Below, one piece after another: positions 54,367 to 63,548 of a stretch of 64,000 nucleotides of DNA; the first letter of the stretch is position 1, and each line of letters opens with the position of its first letter. A model generated the notes under the pieces. That model had not been told where the DNA came from. It worked only from the letters and a program-made list of their open reading frames with translations, and did no database searches. The position numbers and the translations under genes are program-made. Source of the stretch: Vibrio quintilis (lineage in GTDB: Bacteria; Pseudomonadota; Gammaproteobacteria; Enterobacterales; Vibrionaceae); contig NZ_AP024897.1 of the NCBI RefSeq assembly GCF_024529975.1, forward strand, positions 1,364,001 through 1,428,000. The letters run 5' to 3'.

Positions 54367-55515
54367 ATGAACCGACCATTAAAGCTTGAACAATTATTGA
54401 AAAAAACAATCACAGATGTAAGTTCTTGGTGTGAAGTCTTAAAGTATATTATATATTGCACCAATTCAACTAAAGGTATGATTATGCTGAGAGATAAATA
54501 CTCGGCCGAATTATATATCACGAATGATATCAGCGCGGAATTAAAAAGTCCGATGTTATACGGATTTACGGCGGATGAAATTGATGATTATCTTGAACAC
54601 TATTATCAAGATGATCCATGGACAGAAGTCGAGCATCAATATCATCCGGTCATTCCTTATGCGATGTCTTCTTATCTGCCGGTTGAAGCGCTCAGGAAAA
54701 CAAAATTTTGGCAATGGCTGGAACCACAGCAAATTAATGATTCTGTTGTCGTCGAAATATTCAGTGCACCTGATAGCTGGATATCAATGAATCTTTTTTT
54801 TTATGATGACATGAAAAGCGGGGTAAAAAAGGGGTGTATTGATTTTCTGACAGAGTATCAGGACTTATTGGGTGATTACTGGAAACTGGGGCAGCAATTC
54901 AGAGCAATCTCGTATGCGCCAGAAAGTTTCCGCTATTTTCTGGAGCAGCAGAAATATCCAGCCTTACTGGTCGATCTTCATTTGAATCTGATCGCGATGA
55001 ACACCGATGCTCAATTTTTCCTGAGTCAGGATGAAAATGAAATAATCAATAAAAACAATATGTTATATGTTAAAAATAAACAGGGAATGACGGCGTTGAA
55101 GCAGAAGATAGCGATAATGGCAGATAATACCGCTGATGATGATAAAACTTCTGAAGTTCGGGTTTATTTGAATGAACTGGTGCTAACCTGTGTTTTGCTT
55201 GGCAATGGACGGGATGTTGTCGGTCTTGATACTGCCGTCCGGTTTATTTTAATTCAGCCCAATGATATCAGAACCACGTCTTCATCCTATCCGATATGGG
55301 AAACACCCGGACTCACTCGCAGGGAAAGTGAATTAGTTGAAATACTCGCGACCGGGGGCCGGGTCGTTGATTTTATGCGAAAATATAATATGGCAAAAAG
55401 TACTTCACATACACACTGGAGCCATGTGAAAAAGAAATTGAAAGTAAAAGACAGGTCTGAAATATTTGCTCATCATCAGCTGTTCCTTGATAGCTGCTAT
55501 ACCCAAAAAATCTGA
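54367..55515 (+). CDS. LuxR-type helix-turn-helix regulator
   Basis: A 382-residue transcription factor. The C-terminal 60 residues have the LuxR/FixJ helix-turn-helix pattern (PGLTRRESELVEILATGG, then KSTSHTHWSHVKKKLKVKDRSEIF, split here). The long N-terminal part (about 300 residues) carries a possible PAS-like segment (YPALLVDLHLNLIAMNTDAQFFLS) and an upstream aromatic-rich sensory region. It is not a typical acyl-homoserine-lactone receptor. It may control the envelope operon that starts 330 bp downstream; that is inference. Confidence 0.8.
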   Translation: MNRPLKLEQLLKKTITDVSSWCEVLKYIIYCTNSTKGMIMLRDKYSAELYITNDISAELKSPMLYGFTADEIDDYLEHYYQDDPWTEVEHQYHPVIPYAMSSYLPVEALRKTKFWQWLEPQQINDSVVVEIFSAPDSWISMNLFFYDDMKSGVKKGCIDFLTEYQDLLGDYWKLGQQFRAISYAPESFRYFLEQQKYPALLVDLHLNLIAMNTDAQFFLSQDENEIINKNNMLYVKNKQGMTALKQKIAIMADNTADDDKTSEVRVYLNELVLTCVLLGNGRDVVGLDTAVRFILIQPNDIRTTSSSYPIWETPGLTRRESELVEILATGGRVVDFMRKYNMAKSTSHTHWSHVKKKLKVKDRSEIFAHHQLFLDSCYTQKI

Positions 55516-55844
55516 ATTATTCTACATCAGGTCGTTTAGGCATAAAATAGCAACTCTTCTCTTTAGGATACTCAGGTTATTTGTTCTGGGGGAAGTCTCA
55601 TTTTTAAATTGTCATTTTGTAACTGACTTTTATGTAAATAAAATGAGGGGGTTTATCTGTGTCGGTCTTATTTTTATTATCCGGGGAAGCATATGGTTCA
55701 TATTCATATGAATATAGTAACAAGTTACTATTTATCCTCTGTGCGAGTTCCTTTTATATTGATTCAATATGATGTTCGTTCAATTCGTTCTTACATTTGT
55801 GGATAATTTTGTTATCAGGATATTGAAAAAAAAAGGAAATAATC
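55516..55844. other. AT-rich promoter region of the envelope operon
   Basis: No gene is supported; an 81-codon frame overlapping the regulator's 3' end is hydrophobic but lacks a ribosome site. It contains a degenerate CTATACCCAAA repeat (55498-55508) and long AT-rich stretches. Confidence 0.45.
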
Positions 55845-56621
55845 ATGAATTTTACAAAGATAAAAATGATGTTGGTTGTGGTAGTATCCACAATATTACT
55901 CGGGTGTTCCGCGGCTCAGACCATGATTAAAAAAAGAGACTTGACCGTTGAGTCTAAGACCTCTTATGCGGTGGTACTGGAACCGGTTGCGCCCTCTGAA
56001 CGTATTATTTATGCGAAAATCAGAGATTTGAGTGGTAACTCAATGCGTAAAGAGATGCAACAGCAGATCGAGCAACTGTTCCGGCAGGAGGGCTTTCAGG
56101 TGACCAAAAATCCGAAAAAAGCCAATTTAATGGTGACGGCGTCTATTGTCTCTGCGGATAAAATGACAGAAGACGATGCAAACCGGTATTTGTCATCTGG
56201 TTATAAAGGTGGCGTCGAAGGGGGTGTTGCTGCTGCCGGAATTGCTGCACTCAGTGGCTCAAATGGCAGACAAACAGCAACGGCAGGCTTGCTTGGCGCA
56301 GCAGCAGGATTTTTAGCGGATACGCTGGTTGATGATGTCTATTACACTTTCGTTATGGATGTTGAGCTTCGGGAAAGACCACTGGAAGGGGACCAGTTTG
56401 TCAACGAAGCGAAAAGCGGTAGCCTGCGGGCAACAGGGGACAGACATACCGCAATGGGTGTGGCGAAGAGAAGTTCGGTCAAACGTGGTAATAAATATAA
56501 CTGGATTGTTTATGAAACCCGGATTGTAACTACAGCGAATAAAATGAATTTAGAGATCAAAGAAGCGATTCCTGAGGTAGAGAAGAAAACTGCTGAAACC
56601 TTGGTTGAAATGATGATGTAG
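55845..56621 (+). CDS. TraT-like outer-membrane lipoprotein
   Basis: A 258-residue lipoprotein with lipobox ILLGC (Cys21). Its middle and end match the TraT family (complement resistance / surface exclusion): YSVVLEP-like YAVVLEPVAP, ADKMTEDDANRYLSSGY, a Gly/Ala-rich hydrophobic stretch (GGVEGGVAAAGIAALSG; LLGAAAGFLADTLVDDVYYT) and RIVTTANKMNLEIKEA. Here it is chromosomal and heads an operon with LPP20-like and caspase-fold genes, not a conjugation locus. It is possibly a pore-forming or surface-barrier component. Confidence 0.85.
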   Translation: MNFTKIKMMLVVVVSTILLGCSAAQTMIKKRDLTVESKTSYAVVLEPVAPSERIIYAKIRDLSGNSMRKEMQQQIEQLFRQEGFQVTKNPKKANLMVTASIVSADKMTEDDANRYLSSGYKGGVEGGVAAAGIAALSGSNGRQTATAGLLGAAAGFLADTLVDDVYYTFVMDVELRERPLEGDQFVNEAKSGSLRATGDRHTAMGVAKRSSVKRGNKYNWIVYETRIVTTANKMNLEIKEAIPEVEKKTAETLVEMMM

Positions 56622-56793
56622 GTAGATCACAGCGAAATTTCTTGATTGAATGCACAATACTAAATAGCAACTTATTGATATTGGGTGTTGTGCATAATAA
56701 GATGGTTCATTAACAGGATATGTATTCAATATTTATATGAAATAGATGCGATGAAGATGCCGGTCGAGCTGTCGAAGGAGCGATGATCAGAGA

Positions 56794-57843
56794 ATGTACC
56801 AAAGGATTCTTTTTGTGGCCGGACTCTTTTTCAGTGGCTTTCTTCATGCAACCCCTGACTGGTTTGGGGTTCATAGTGAAGATGATGCAAAGATTTATGG
56901 TTATGGGCAGGGAGCTACTTTACAGCAGGCAAAAACTCAGGCCTATAGTGACTTAGCAAATATAGTAGAAGTTCGTATTATCAATCAGACCACCTCAAAA
57001 AAAGTATACCGGCAAGGCCAGTTAGATACATCGGTGATATCTGGTCAATCCAGCCATAGCGATGTTGTTTTCAGGAATAATGTTGTCGTCGCGAACAGTA
57101 CTTTATCTGACGGCGTTTATTATGTCGCGTTGCTTTATAATAAGGCTGGATTTTATCAAAGGTTGTATGACTGGCTTAGTAAATCGGGCTGTCAGAATTC
57201 TCCTCAATCATACTGGTACCACGTGTCTTTCCTGCAAAGCTGGCTCCGTGACAAAAAGTGTCTGCCGGAAATTCATATCGAGCGCTTTGCTGGTGGGTGG
57301 CAACTGACAAGTCATGCTGGTAGTCTGGTTTTGCCCGATGCTCAGTATGACAGTTTGTTCTATACCCACGGTTCGGGTTCCATTCAGCTCCACTCCACCA
57401 AAAGCAGGTTAAAACCGGGAGATTATTATTTCATCAGTCTCTATGTCAAACAGGCCGGCTATTTATCTCTTTTTCAGGTTTATAAAAATGGTAGCACCGG
57501 GGTTTTACTGAGCAATCAGCCGGTTCAGGCTGGTGAAGTGATTCATTATCCTGATGCTCGTGACTACGAAGGCATTGAAGCGCTTTTGGAGCTGGAAGGT
57601 GAAAGTACGTTTGATGCCAACATTGCTCTGTTGTGCGATGAAAAAATAGACACCTCCATATTTGAGATGCTTGACGAATCACCTTTGTCAGATGATGAAT
57701 CAGGATTCAATCTGATTCTTGATAAATCCCAACACTGTTTATACCGTATGGAGCGACTGACGATCAGAAATCCAGGTGTTATCCCGACCGGCCAGGCTTA
57801 CCGGCTTAGATCTCATTCAATGCATGGGAAACATGATGACTGA
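56794..57843 (+). CDS. Exported LPP20/DUF4384-like protein
   Basis: A 349-residue exported protein. The signal peptide (about 1-19, ending LHAT) has no lipobox cysteine. An LPP20-like domain follows (IYGYGQGATLQQAKTQAYSDL), then a DUF4384-like domain (LKPGDYYFISLYVKQAGYLSLFQV). DUF4384 is often found in the same protein as caspase domains; here the two are in one operon. It binds an unknown envelope partner. GAAGGAG lies 13 bases before the ATG. Confidence 0.75.
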   Translation: MYQRILFVAGLFFSGFLHATPDWFGVHSEDDAKIYGYGQGATLQQAKTQAYSDLANIVEVRIINQTTSKKVYRQGQLDTSVISGQSSHSDVVFRNNVVVANSTLSDGVYYVALLYNKAGFYQRLYDWLSKSGCQNSPQSYWYHVSFLQSWLRDKKCLPEIHIERFAGGWQLTSHAGSLVLPDAQYDSLFYTHGSGSIQLHSTKSRLKPGDYYFISLYVKQAGYLSLFQVYKNGSTGVLLSNQPVQAGEVIHYPDARDYEGIEALLELEGESTFDANIALLCDEKIDTSIFEMLDESPLSDDESGFNLILDKSQHCLYRMERLTIRNPGVIPTGQAYRLRSHSMHGKHDD

Positions 57844-57931
57844 AACGATGTTAACCGTAAATGACAGTATTGTCTCAATGCCTCCGGCTGAGTCGCAATG
57901 TTCAATCTGATAAATAATGGTGTAGAGAATC

Positions 57932-58417
57932 ATGATGAATAAACTGGCTCCATTCATTGGCTTTGTATTAATCAGCGTATTTGTTGCTGCATCAGAGTCG
58001 TTTCCGGAATGGAGAGAATCTCCCCGTATCGGATTATCCGAAAATCTGATGGCGGGCGTCTCCTGTGGCAAAAGTTTGGGAGATATGTCATTGGATATGG
58101 ATGTCACCTCAATGGAAGCCCGCGTCGATCTGGCAGCTTCACTGGAAGTATGGGTGAGAAAAGAGATTAATAAAGTTATCACTGCCGAGACCGGTCAGAG
58201 CGCCAATTCTGTAAAAACCAGCAGTTCGATGAATACAACCGGTCCCGTAAACAGAGCTCAAAGCGTCACAATTACGGCAAAATCGGATGCACAACAGGTC
58301 ATCGGGCAGTTGATGAAATATACATGGGTATCTGACACTGCTTCGGTTGAACTTGGCACAGAAAAATATCTATGTGTCCGGGTGGTTGCCCGCATTCCTT
58401 CTTTTGCAAAACAATAG
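57932..58417 (+). CDS. Exported LPP20-like small protein
   Basis: A 161-residue protein with a signal peptide (about 1-20; the ATG pair at 57932/57935 leaves the exact start open). The mature part has the LPP20-like helix SMEARVDLAASLEVWVRKEINK and a C-terminal strand ending CVRVVARIP. It lies between the DUF4384-like gene and the caspase-fold gene and is probably co-transcribed with both. Confidence 0.65.
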   Translation: MMNKLAPFIGFVLISVFVAASESFPEWRESPRIGLSENLMAGVSCGKSLGDMSLDMDVTSMEARVDLAASLEVWVRKEINKVITAETGQSANSVKTSSSMNTTGPVNRAQSVTITAKSDAQQVIGQLMKYTWVSDTASVELGTEKYLCVRVVARIPSFAKQ

Positions 58418-58441
58418 CTGAGCTTATATGACAGGTATGAA

Positions 58442-60841
58442 ATGAAAATCAGAAATGCTTTGACCATTATGATGATATTTATCTTTCTGAGCGGGTGTAC
58501 GACCACCAGAGAAGAGGTAAAAAGACTTCATACATCATCTGAATATTTTCCGTTCAGCCTGAAACTGAAGGTGAATGACTTCAACATCAAACATGGTATT
58601 GTCACTATCAGGCCTGAACTTATCGGACAGTATCAAACATATAAATTCATCCGGAAAAAGAAAATCGAAACATCCAGAACGGTTAATGCCGCAGGCTATC
58701 TGAGATATCCGTTTATTTTACTTGCGACAGTCATTGCTTTGCCATATCTACTTTTGTTTGGTGATGAAGATGCGTCTGATATCAGTGCCGGGGATGCGAT
58801 TGTAGATACGATTACATTATCTGATCCGGCGATGTGTTATGCGGAGACGGATTGTGATGTGCATGAGCTTGAAAATAAAGTAATTAAAGAGAAAGGGACA
58901 CCTGAAGAAAAAACGATCTCTTTCAGAAACGGAGAAGTTTTTCTTGAAATCAAAGGGAGCAACCAGCGGGTTATTTCCGTTCCGTTATACAAAGACAGGT
59001 TGGTGAAATTTGCTTTGAGAGAGTTGGGGAACAGCCATCATTATACCATTGCCCCTAAGTTTTACGGCAGCCTGGCACACCTTAATCGTGCTGAAATTCA
59101 TCCATTGCAATATGATGTGCCGCAAAGTTATATGATGATTGAGAAACAAACAAAGAATAATTGGTTGCTTGTGGGCTCTTTCAGTAATGACATTCTGGAA
59201 ACACTTGCAGAGCAATGGCAGTTTAAGGTCAATCAGAAGCATCGCTTAAACCAGACTATTAATGAGGTGGTCCGGAAAAATGTCAAAAGCTATTTATCTG
59301 TTGTCGAAAAGCCGGTATTACCCAAACCGCTTATCATTCCAAAAATAAAAAAACCGGATATTCCGGTGTTTAAGCCTTTGGTGAAGAAGAAATTTGAATC
59401 AACTCAGGCGTTTGAACAGCATTATGCGAAAGCACAACGCCAACAATTTGAAAAGATTCATCAGCTTGAAAAACAATATAAAAACAAAGTCAGACAAAGA
59501 AATAAACAGGTAGAACAGGAAAATCATTTTATCCGGTCAACTTCAGAACGGTTATTACGTAACTATCGGCGTCGTCTGGAAAGTTTGCAGGAAACATTGG
59601 ATGAGGAACAAAAATCGCAAGTTGTCTTTGCATATATGTATCTGCTCTCTTCTCCGGAATTAAAAAATATTGATTATGATATCGATCACCAAACCTTATA
59701 TGGTGTAATCAGTACATCATATGCCGGGAAAGAAACTGAATATCCGGTAAAATCAGCTATACCACCAGCACTGGCGAAAAATATTTATGAGCATTCACAG
59801 ACAAATCCTGTCTATGCAAAACTGAAGTACTACTTAAGACCAGATTACAGTCTGAAATTAACGGCTTCCTCTTTTGACTTCAGGGGAAAAAAATATCCGT
59901 TATCTCAAGTATCCGATAAGGTGAATCTAAACCCCGTCAGAGTAGAATTACCCCAGATTTCACCGGACTGGAGCGGGATTACGTTTAACCAAATGGATTC
60001 GGTCACATTGCCTGAATTACAAGACATTCAGTCAACAGACTTACTGAAAGATAAAGAAATCAAAATAGTGAATGCAAATTTTGAAGATGATATTCCTGAT
60101 CTGTTAATCAAATCACCGGCTCACCCCGGCAGATCCAATCAATGGCTGATTGCGATTGGCATTGAGAAGTATAAGTATGTTGATAACATTATTTATGCAA
60201 AACGAAGCGCTGAGTTATTTGTCAAAACATTACAGAAAAAAGCAGGCATCAGTAAACAGCATACAATTTTGCTGCTCGATGAAAATGCATCATCCGGAAC
60301 GATTAAAGCTCAGATTAAAATTTTACTGGAAAAAGTATCTCCTGGCGATGATGTCTATTTCTATTACAACGGACATGGTATTCCTGACACCCACCAAAGT
60401 AACGAACCCTACTTATTACCAGGTGATCAATACCCTTACTGGATAGATGAAGATAAATTTTTCAAACTGGCAAACATTTATAAGCTCTTTTCTGATTCCG
60501 TGGCGCATCAGGTGATATTTTTTATTGACAGTTGTTTCTCTGACACCCTCTTGGGAGATACGGTTGCAGCTTCAAGGCTTGTCCCTAAGAGCGTTGATTT
60601 CAATGAAGAGAAATTGGTAGTCTTATCGGCCTCCGGAAAGGATCAGTTCTCAAATGCCTTTGCTGAAAAAGGTCATCGGTTATTTAGTTATTATCTGATG
60701 AAATCCATTCTGAGTGATCAGTCGCTCATCAAAAATATCTACAATGATGTGTACCAAAAAGTAAAAAAACAGTCAAAGCAGATCAGCGGATATCATATTC
60801 AGGAGCCTACACTGCGGGGGAATAAAACGTTTCAACTTTAG
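58442..60841 (+). CDS. Caspase-fold lipoprotein
   Basis: A 799-residue exported protein. A lipoprotein signal ends LSGC (Cys19; Thr at +2, so probably outer membrane). The N-terminal region is family-specific, with a hydrophobic stretch near residues 90-105. A charged helical, probably coiled-coil region follows (about 330-410). A caspase-like domain lies at the C-terminus (about 560-790) with catalytic His645 in YYNGHGIP and Cys698 in FFIDSCFSD. Caspase-fold proteases usually act in the cytoplasm, so an outer-membrane-anchored one is unusual. It is last in the TraT-LPP20-LPP20 operon, 24 bp after its neighbour. Confidence 0.85.
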   Translation: MKIRNALTIMMIFIFLSGCTTTREEVKRLHTSSEYFPFSLKLKVNDFNIKHGIVTIRPELIGQYQTYKFIRKKKIETSRTVNAAGYLRYPFILLATVIALPYLLLFGDEDASDISAGDAIVDTITLSDPAMCYAETDCDVHELENKVIKEKGTPEEKTISFRNGEVFLEIKGSNQRVISVPLYKDRLVKFALRELGNSHHYTIAPKFYGSLAHLNRAEIHPLQYDVPQSYMMIEKQTKNNWLLVGSFSNDILETLAEQWQFKVNQKHRLNQTINEVVRKNVKSYLSVVEKPVLPKPLIIPKIKKPDIPVFKPLVKKKFESTQAFEQHYAKAQRQQFEKIHQLEKQYKNKVRQRNKQVEQENHFIRSTSERLLRNYRRRLESLQETLDEEQKSQVVFAYMYLLSSPELKNIDYDIDHQTLYGVISTSYAGKETEYPVKSAIPPALAKNIYEHSQTNPVYAKLKYYLRPDYSLKLTASSFDFRGKKYPLSQVSDKVNLNPVRVELPQISPDWSGITFNQMDSVTLPELQDIQSTDLLKDKEIKIVNANFEDDIPDLLIKSPAHPGRSNQWLIAIGIEKYKYVDNIIYAKRSAELFVKTLQKKAGISKQHTILLLDENASSGTIKAQIKILLEKVSPGDDVYFYYNGHGIPDTHQSNEPYLLPGDQYPYWIDEDKFFKLANIYKLFSDSVAHQVIFFIDSCFSDTLLGDTVAASRLVPKSVDFNEEKLVVLSASGKDQFSNAFAEKGHRLFSYYLMKSILSDQSLIKNIYNDVYQKVKKQSKQISGYHIQEPTLRGNKTFQL

Positions 60842-61095
60842 GCGGTATTTCAGATGGCACTGAATTGTTAAGTAACCGATCAGAGATGAGGCGCCTGCCC
60901 TCCAAATTTTTGTTCTCAAACTTTCCGCCTTCTTTAATCTTGCTCAAAATTCTGTTAAATTCCCTTTTGTTTCATTGGTTTATCATGCCAGTCTTCATGC
61001 GAACAGCTTGGATTCATCATTTCCTTGGTTAACCAAACATGGTCCTCATTATTATGTTTTTCTATAGATGATGTCAGAAAACGGAGTTTAACATC

Positions 61096-61632
61096 ATGAA
61101 ATCAGCGGTTGTTGTTATCGATGTCCAGCGTATTTTATTTGAAGGTGATCCGCTGCCGTATGCGGCAGGTGAAGTGATTCAGCATATTAATCAGATCACA
61201 GCGAAAGCAAGACATTCGCAGGTGCCGGTGATTTTTGTGCAGCATGAAGCGCCGGAGACAGAGATCGAATATGGCAGTGAAGGGTGGCAGCTTCAGTCTG
61301 ATCTGAAGGTTGCAGAGACTGACATTCTGATTCGCAAAACAACGCCGGACTCATTTTTAAACACGAACCTGCAGAATGTATTATCCGCTGATGACGTGAC
61401 GAATTTACTGGTGTGCGGCTATGCCACAGAATATTGTGTTGACAGTACCGTCCGCCGGGCCGCTGCGCTGGGCTATTCCGTTCAGCTGGTTGAAGATACG
61501 CACACCACGCATGATAAAGACCATGCCACCGGGCAGCAAATCCGCGCACATCACAATGCCACCCTGCCTGACCTGACCAGCTTTCCCGGAAAGATTACGC
61601 TGATCTCTGCGGCGGATGTTGAGTTTTCCTGA
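61096..61632 (+). CDS. Isochorismatase-family cysteine hydrolase
   Basis: A 178-residue cytoplasmic hydrolase. The catalytic triad pattern is visible: Asp in VVVIDVQRILF, Lys in LIRKTTPDSF and Cys in CGYATEYCVDSTVRRAAALGY (split here; the Cys lies in EYCVDS). Members are nicotinamidases, isochorismatases or related amidases. The lack of siderophore genes nearby argues against isochorismatase itself. Monocistronic. Confidence 0.9.
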   Translation: MKSAVVVIDVQRILFEGDPLPYAAGEVIQHINQITAKARHSQVPVIFVQHEAPETEIEYGSEGWQLQSDLKVAETDILIRKTTPDSFLNTNLQNVLSADDVTNLLVCGYATEYCVDSTVRRAAALGYSVQLVEDTHTTHDKDHATGQQIRAHHNATLPDLTSFPGKITLISAADVEFS

Positions 61633-61723
61633 ATGAGAACCTGATCACCAAACCTCATACTTAACTCATACTTTTACTGCGTTTTTTCCGGATATCGTTA
61701 TTTCAGCGATATGAAATGACCTT

Positions 61724-61750
61724 TGTTGATGTTGATGTTGATGTTAATGT
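61724..61750. repeat. GTTGAT microsatellite
   Basis: About four 6-bp units of GTTGAT/GTTAAT lie in tandem upstream of the toxin-antitoxin promoter; length variation could affect expression. Confidence 0.6.
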
Positions 61751-61770
61751 TGGCAATGATGTTGGTGTCA

Positions 61771-61800
61771 TTTGTCGCTTGTAAAATTGCATTTTGTCGC
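61771..61800. promoter_or_regulatory. Direct-repeat operator candidate for the TA module
   Basis: TTTGTCGC occurs at 61771-61778 and 61793-61800, exactly 22 bp apart (two helical turns), just upstream of the xre gene. This would suit binding of the antitoxin for autoregulation. Confidence 0.5.
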
Positions 61801-61835
61801 CTAATGTGGGAGGAAACAGAACCCGGAGGTTGAAC

Positions 61836-62258
61836 ATGTATGCAAGTGCTTATCAAATGTTGGGTGGGAGAAAATCAGAGATGGCAACGGTTGAAAAGAG
61901 TATTGCTTTGATTCGTAACGGGCTGCCGGTATCCGCTTTAGAGAAAGGAACCCAGCTGTTGGGTGTTACGAAAACCGAGTACGCCCGTTTAATAGGGGTT
62001 AACTTGCGGAGTCTGCAGCGGAAGCAGCAAGCCAGTGGTCATCTGAGTCCGGCAGCGAGTGAACATGCATTAATGCTGGCTGAGATGGTCAGACTCGCAG
62101 ATGAATATTTTTCACATCGTGAAGCAACACTTCGCTGGCTGAATCAGCCGGTTGTGGCGTTGGGTAATTTATCCCCGTTGTCTGTGTGCGATACCTACAC
62201 CGGGATTCATCTGGTGACAGAAGAGATCAACAAACTGAAATATGGTTTGACGGCGTAA
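61836..62258 (+). CDS. Xre/ParS-type antitoxin of a RES/Xre system
   Basis: A 140-residue antitoxin. The N-terminal helix-turn-helix-like region (TKTEYARLIGVNLRSLQRKQ) and the C-terminal DUF2384 part (WLNQPVVALGNLSPLSVCDTYTG) are typical of antitoxins that pair with RES toxins. The start at 61836 has GGAGG 6 bases upstream. Its stop overlaps the toxin start (TAATG). It should neutralise the toxin and repress the operon. Confidence 0.9.
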   Translation: MYASAYQMLGGRKSEMATVEKSIALIRNGLPVSALEKGTQLLGVTKTEYARLIGVNLRSLQRKQQASGHLSPAASEHALMLAEMVRLADEYFSHREATLRWLNQPVVALGNLSPLSVCDTYTGIHLVTEEINKLKYGLTA

Positions 62259-62719
62259 TGGAGCTATTCCGGTTATCTCACGCTGATTTTGCCGGTTTGT
62301 CCGGGCAGGGTGGCCTTTATGGGGCAGGCCGGTGGCATGAAAAAGGGAGCCTTGTCTGTTATACCGCATCTTCAAGGTCGCTTTGCGTACTGGAACGTCT
62401 GGTCCATGAGTCGATGGCAGATATGCCATCGCTGGTGATGATGACCATCTGGATACCGGATGATGTTTCGGTGATTCGCAAATCAGTGAAACAACTTCCC
62501 GCCGGATGGGACTCGATGCCGGATGCCGGTGCAGCCAAAGCCGTTGGGCAGGCGTTTCTGAAAGAAAATCAGGCGTTATTGCTTCAGGTGCCGAGTGTGG
62601 TTGTCAGGGATGAATACAATTACCTCATTAATCCGCGGCATCCTGATGCGGGGCAGATTCAAATTGTTGATACCAGTCCTTATTATTATGATCAGCGTTT
62701 ACAGAAAATCATGCGTTGA
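62258..62719 (+). CDS. RES-domain toxin
   Basis: A 153-residue toxin. The RES family pattern is present: GGLYGAGRWHEKG (Arg), CYTASSRSLCVLERLVH (Tyr, Glu), and NPRHPDAGQIQIVD near the end. RES toxins degrade NAD+ or ADP-ribosylate targets. Translationally coupled to the antitoxin. Confidence 0.9.
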   Translation: MELFRLSHADFAGLSGQGGLYGAGRWHEKGSLVCYTASSRSLCVLERLVHESMADMPSLVMMTIWIPDDVSVIRKSVKQLPAGWDSMPDAGAAKAVGQAFLKENQALLLQVPSVVVRDEYNYLINPRHPDAGQIQIVDTSPYYYDQRLQKIMR

Positions 62720-62854
62720 AGCCCGGTTGTTTGGGTATAAAAACCTGTTGTCTGTTTTTTGAGTGATCAATTGCCATTCTTTCTACGGGATTGCCAGAGA
62801 AGGAATAAAAGAGGGTTTCCACTGAGATACAGATCACAAAAACCACGTCACTGT

Positions 62855-62915
62855 CCGGGCAAGATCTTGCTCAGTGAGCAATTTTTTGCCCGCATCTGAG
62901 CAAGATCTTGCCCGG
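62855..62915. repeat. Perfect 20-bp inverted repeat
   Basis: CCGGGCAAGATCTTGCTCAG (62855-62874) pairs perfectly with 62896-62915, loop 21 nt. Each arm also contains the 12-bp palindrome GCAAGATCTTGC. The left arm overlaps the terminator stem at 62867-62872, so two mutually exclusive RNA structures are possible. Confidence 0.85.
62867..62887 (+). terminator. Terminator-like hairpin nested in the inverted repeat
   Basis: TTGCTC, loop AGT, GAGCAA, then TTTTTT. It follows the RES toxin by 150 bp and would stop its transcript. Confidence 0.65.
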
Positions 62916-63023
62916 ATATGAGATTTATCAGTATAATTCACTGATTTATATGTAACTTGTTTTTGGTGTATTTGATGCATTGTCTGGTCAGTTCATTCTG
63001 TTTGACTGACAAAGGATTCAATA

Positions 63024-63536
63024 ATGCCTAAAGCTGCAAGACTGGGAGACAACTGTTCCGGCCACGGTTGTTTTCCTGCCACCCCCATTGTTGCCGGTAG
63101 CCCTGATGTATCAATCAACGGTAAACCCGCCGCCTGCAAAGGAGACACGGTGCTGCTTCACGCCTGCCCGTGTCCGCAGATGCCTCATGGTGTGCATGGC
63201 CGCAGTATTTCTGCCGGTTCTTCTAATGTGTCCATTAATGGCAAACCCGCCGCGAGAATCAATGATGCTATTGGCTGTGGCGGCTCGGTTGCCGCGGGTT
63301 CCGGTGATGTGTTTATCGGCGACACGCCGTATAAATCCGAGAGCTTTGACTGTGGTAAAGATGCCGCTCAGGAAAAAGCCTCTTTTCTTAAAATCACCCC
63401 GTTGTCTGCACCTGACCCGATCTCATGGACCGTGCCTTACGCCGCTGCATTTGATCAACAAAAAGCCATGACACAAGCGATTTTGCAGGATAAGGCCTTT
63501 ATTCCTGTCTGCGATAAAATGAAACAATCCACTTAA
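63024..63536 (+). CDS. PAAR-domain protein (type VI secretion spike tip)
   Basis: A 170-residue protein. The N-terminal ~115 residues form a PAAR domain: AARLGDNCSGHGCFP, SINGKPAACKGD and a second SINGKPAARINDAIGCGG, with Cys/His ligands for zinc. It should cap VgrG at the tip of the type VI needle. The last 55 residues are a short extension, perhaps an effector-binding tail. GACAAAGGA lies before the ATG. It is followed by a DUF4123 gene 12 bp on. Confidence 0.93.
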   Translation: MPKAARLGDNCSGHGCFPATPIVAGSPDVSINGKPAACKGDTVLLHACPCPQMPHGVHGRSISAGSSNVSINGKPAARINDAIGCGGSVAAGSGDVFIGDTPYKSESFDCGKDAAQEKASFLKITPLSAPDPISWTVPYAAAFDQQKAMTQAILQDKAFIPVCDKMKQST

Positions 63537-63548
63537 GGGAGTGACGAT

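Larger units (their letters stand above)
62720..63023. other. Intergenic region between TA module and PAAR gene
   Basis: It contains a degenerate CGGTTGTTTGGGTATA repeat copy (62724-62740), a terminator (62867-62887) and the 20-bp inverted repeat that overlaps it. No gene is supported. Confidence 0.55.

Noticed and set aside
55466..55711. 81-codon hydrophobic frame
   Set aside because: It overlaps the LuxR-type gene end and has no ribosome site.
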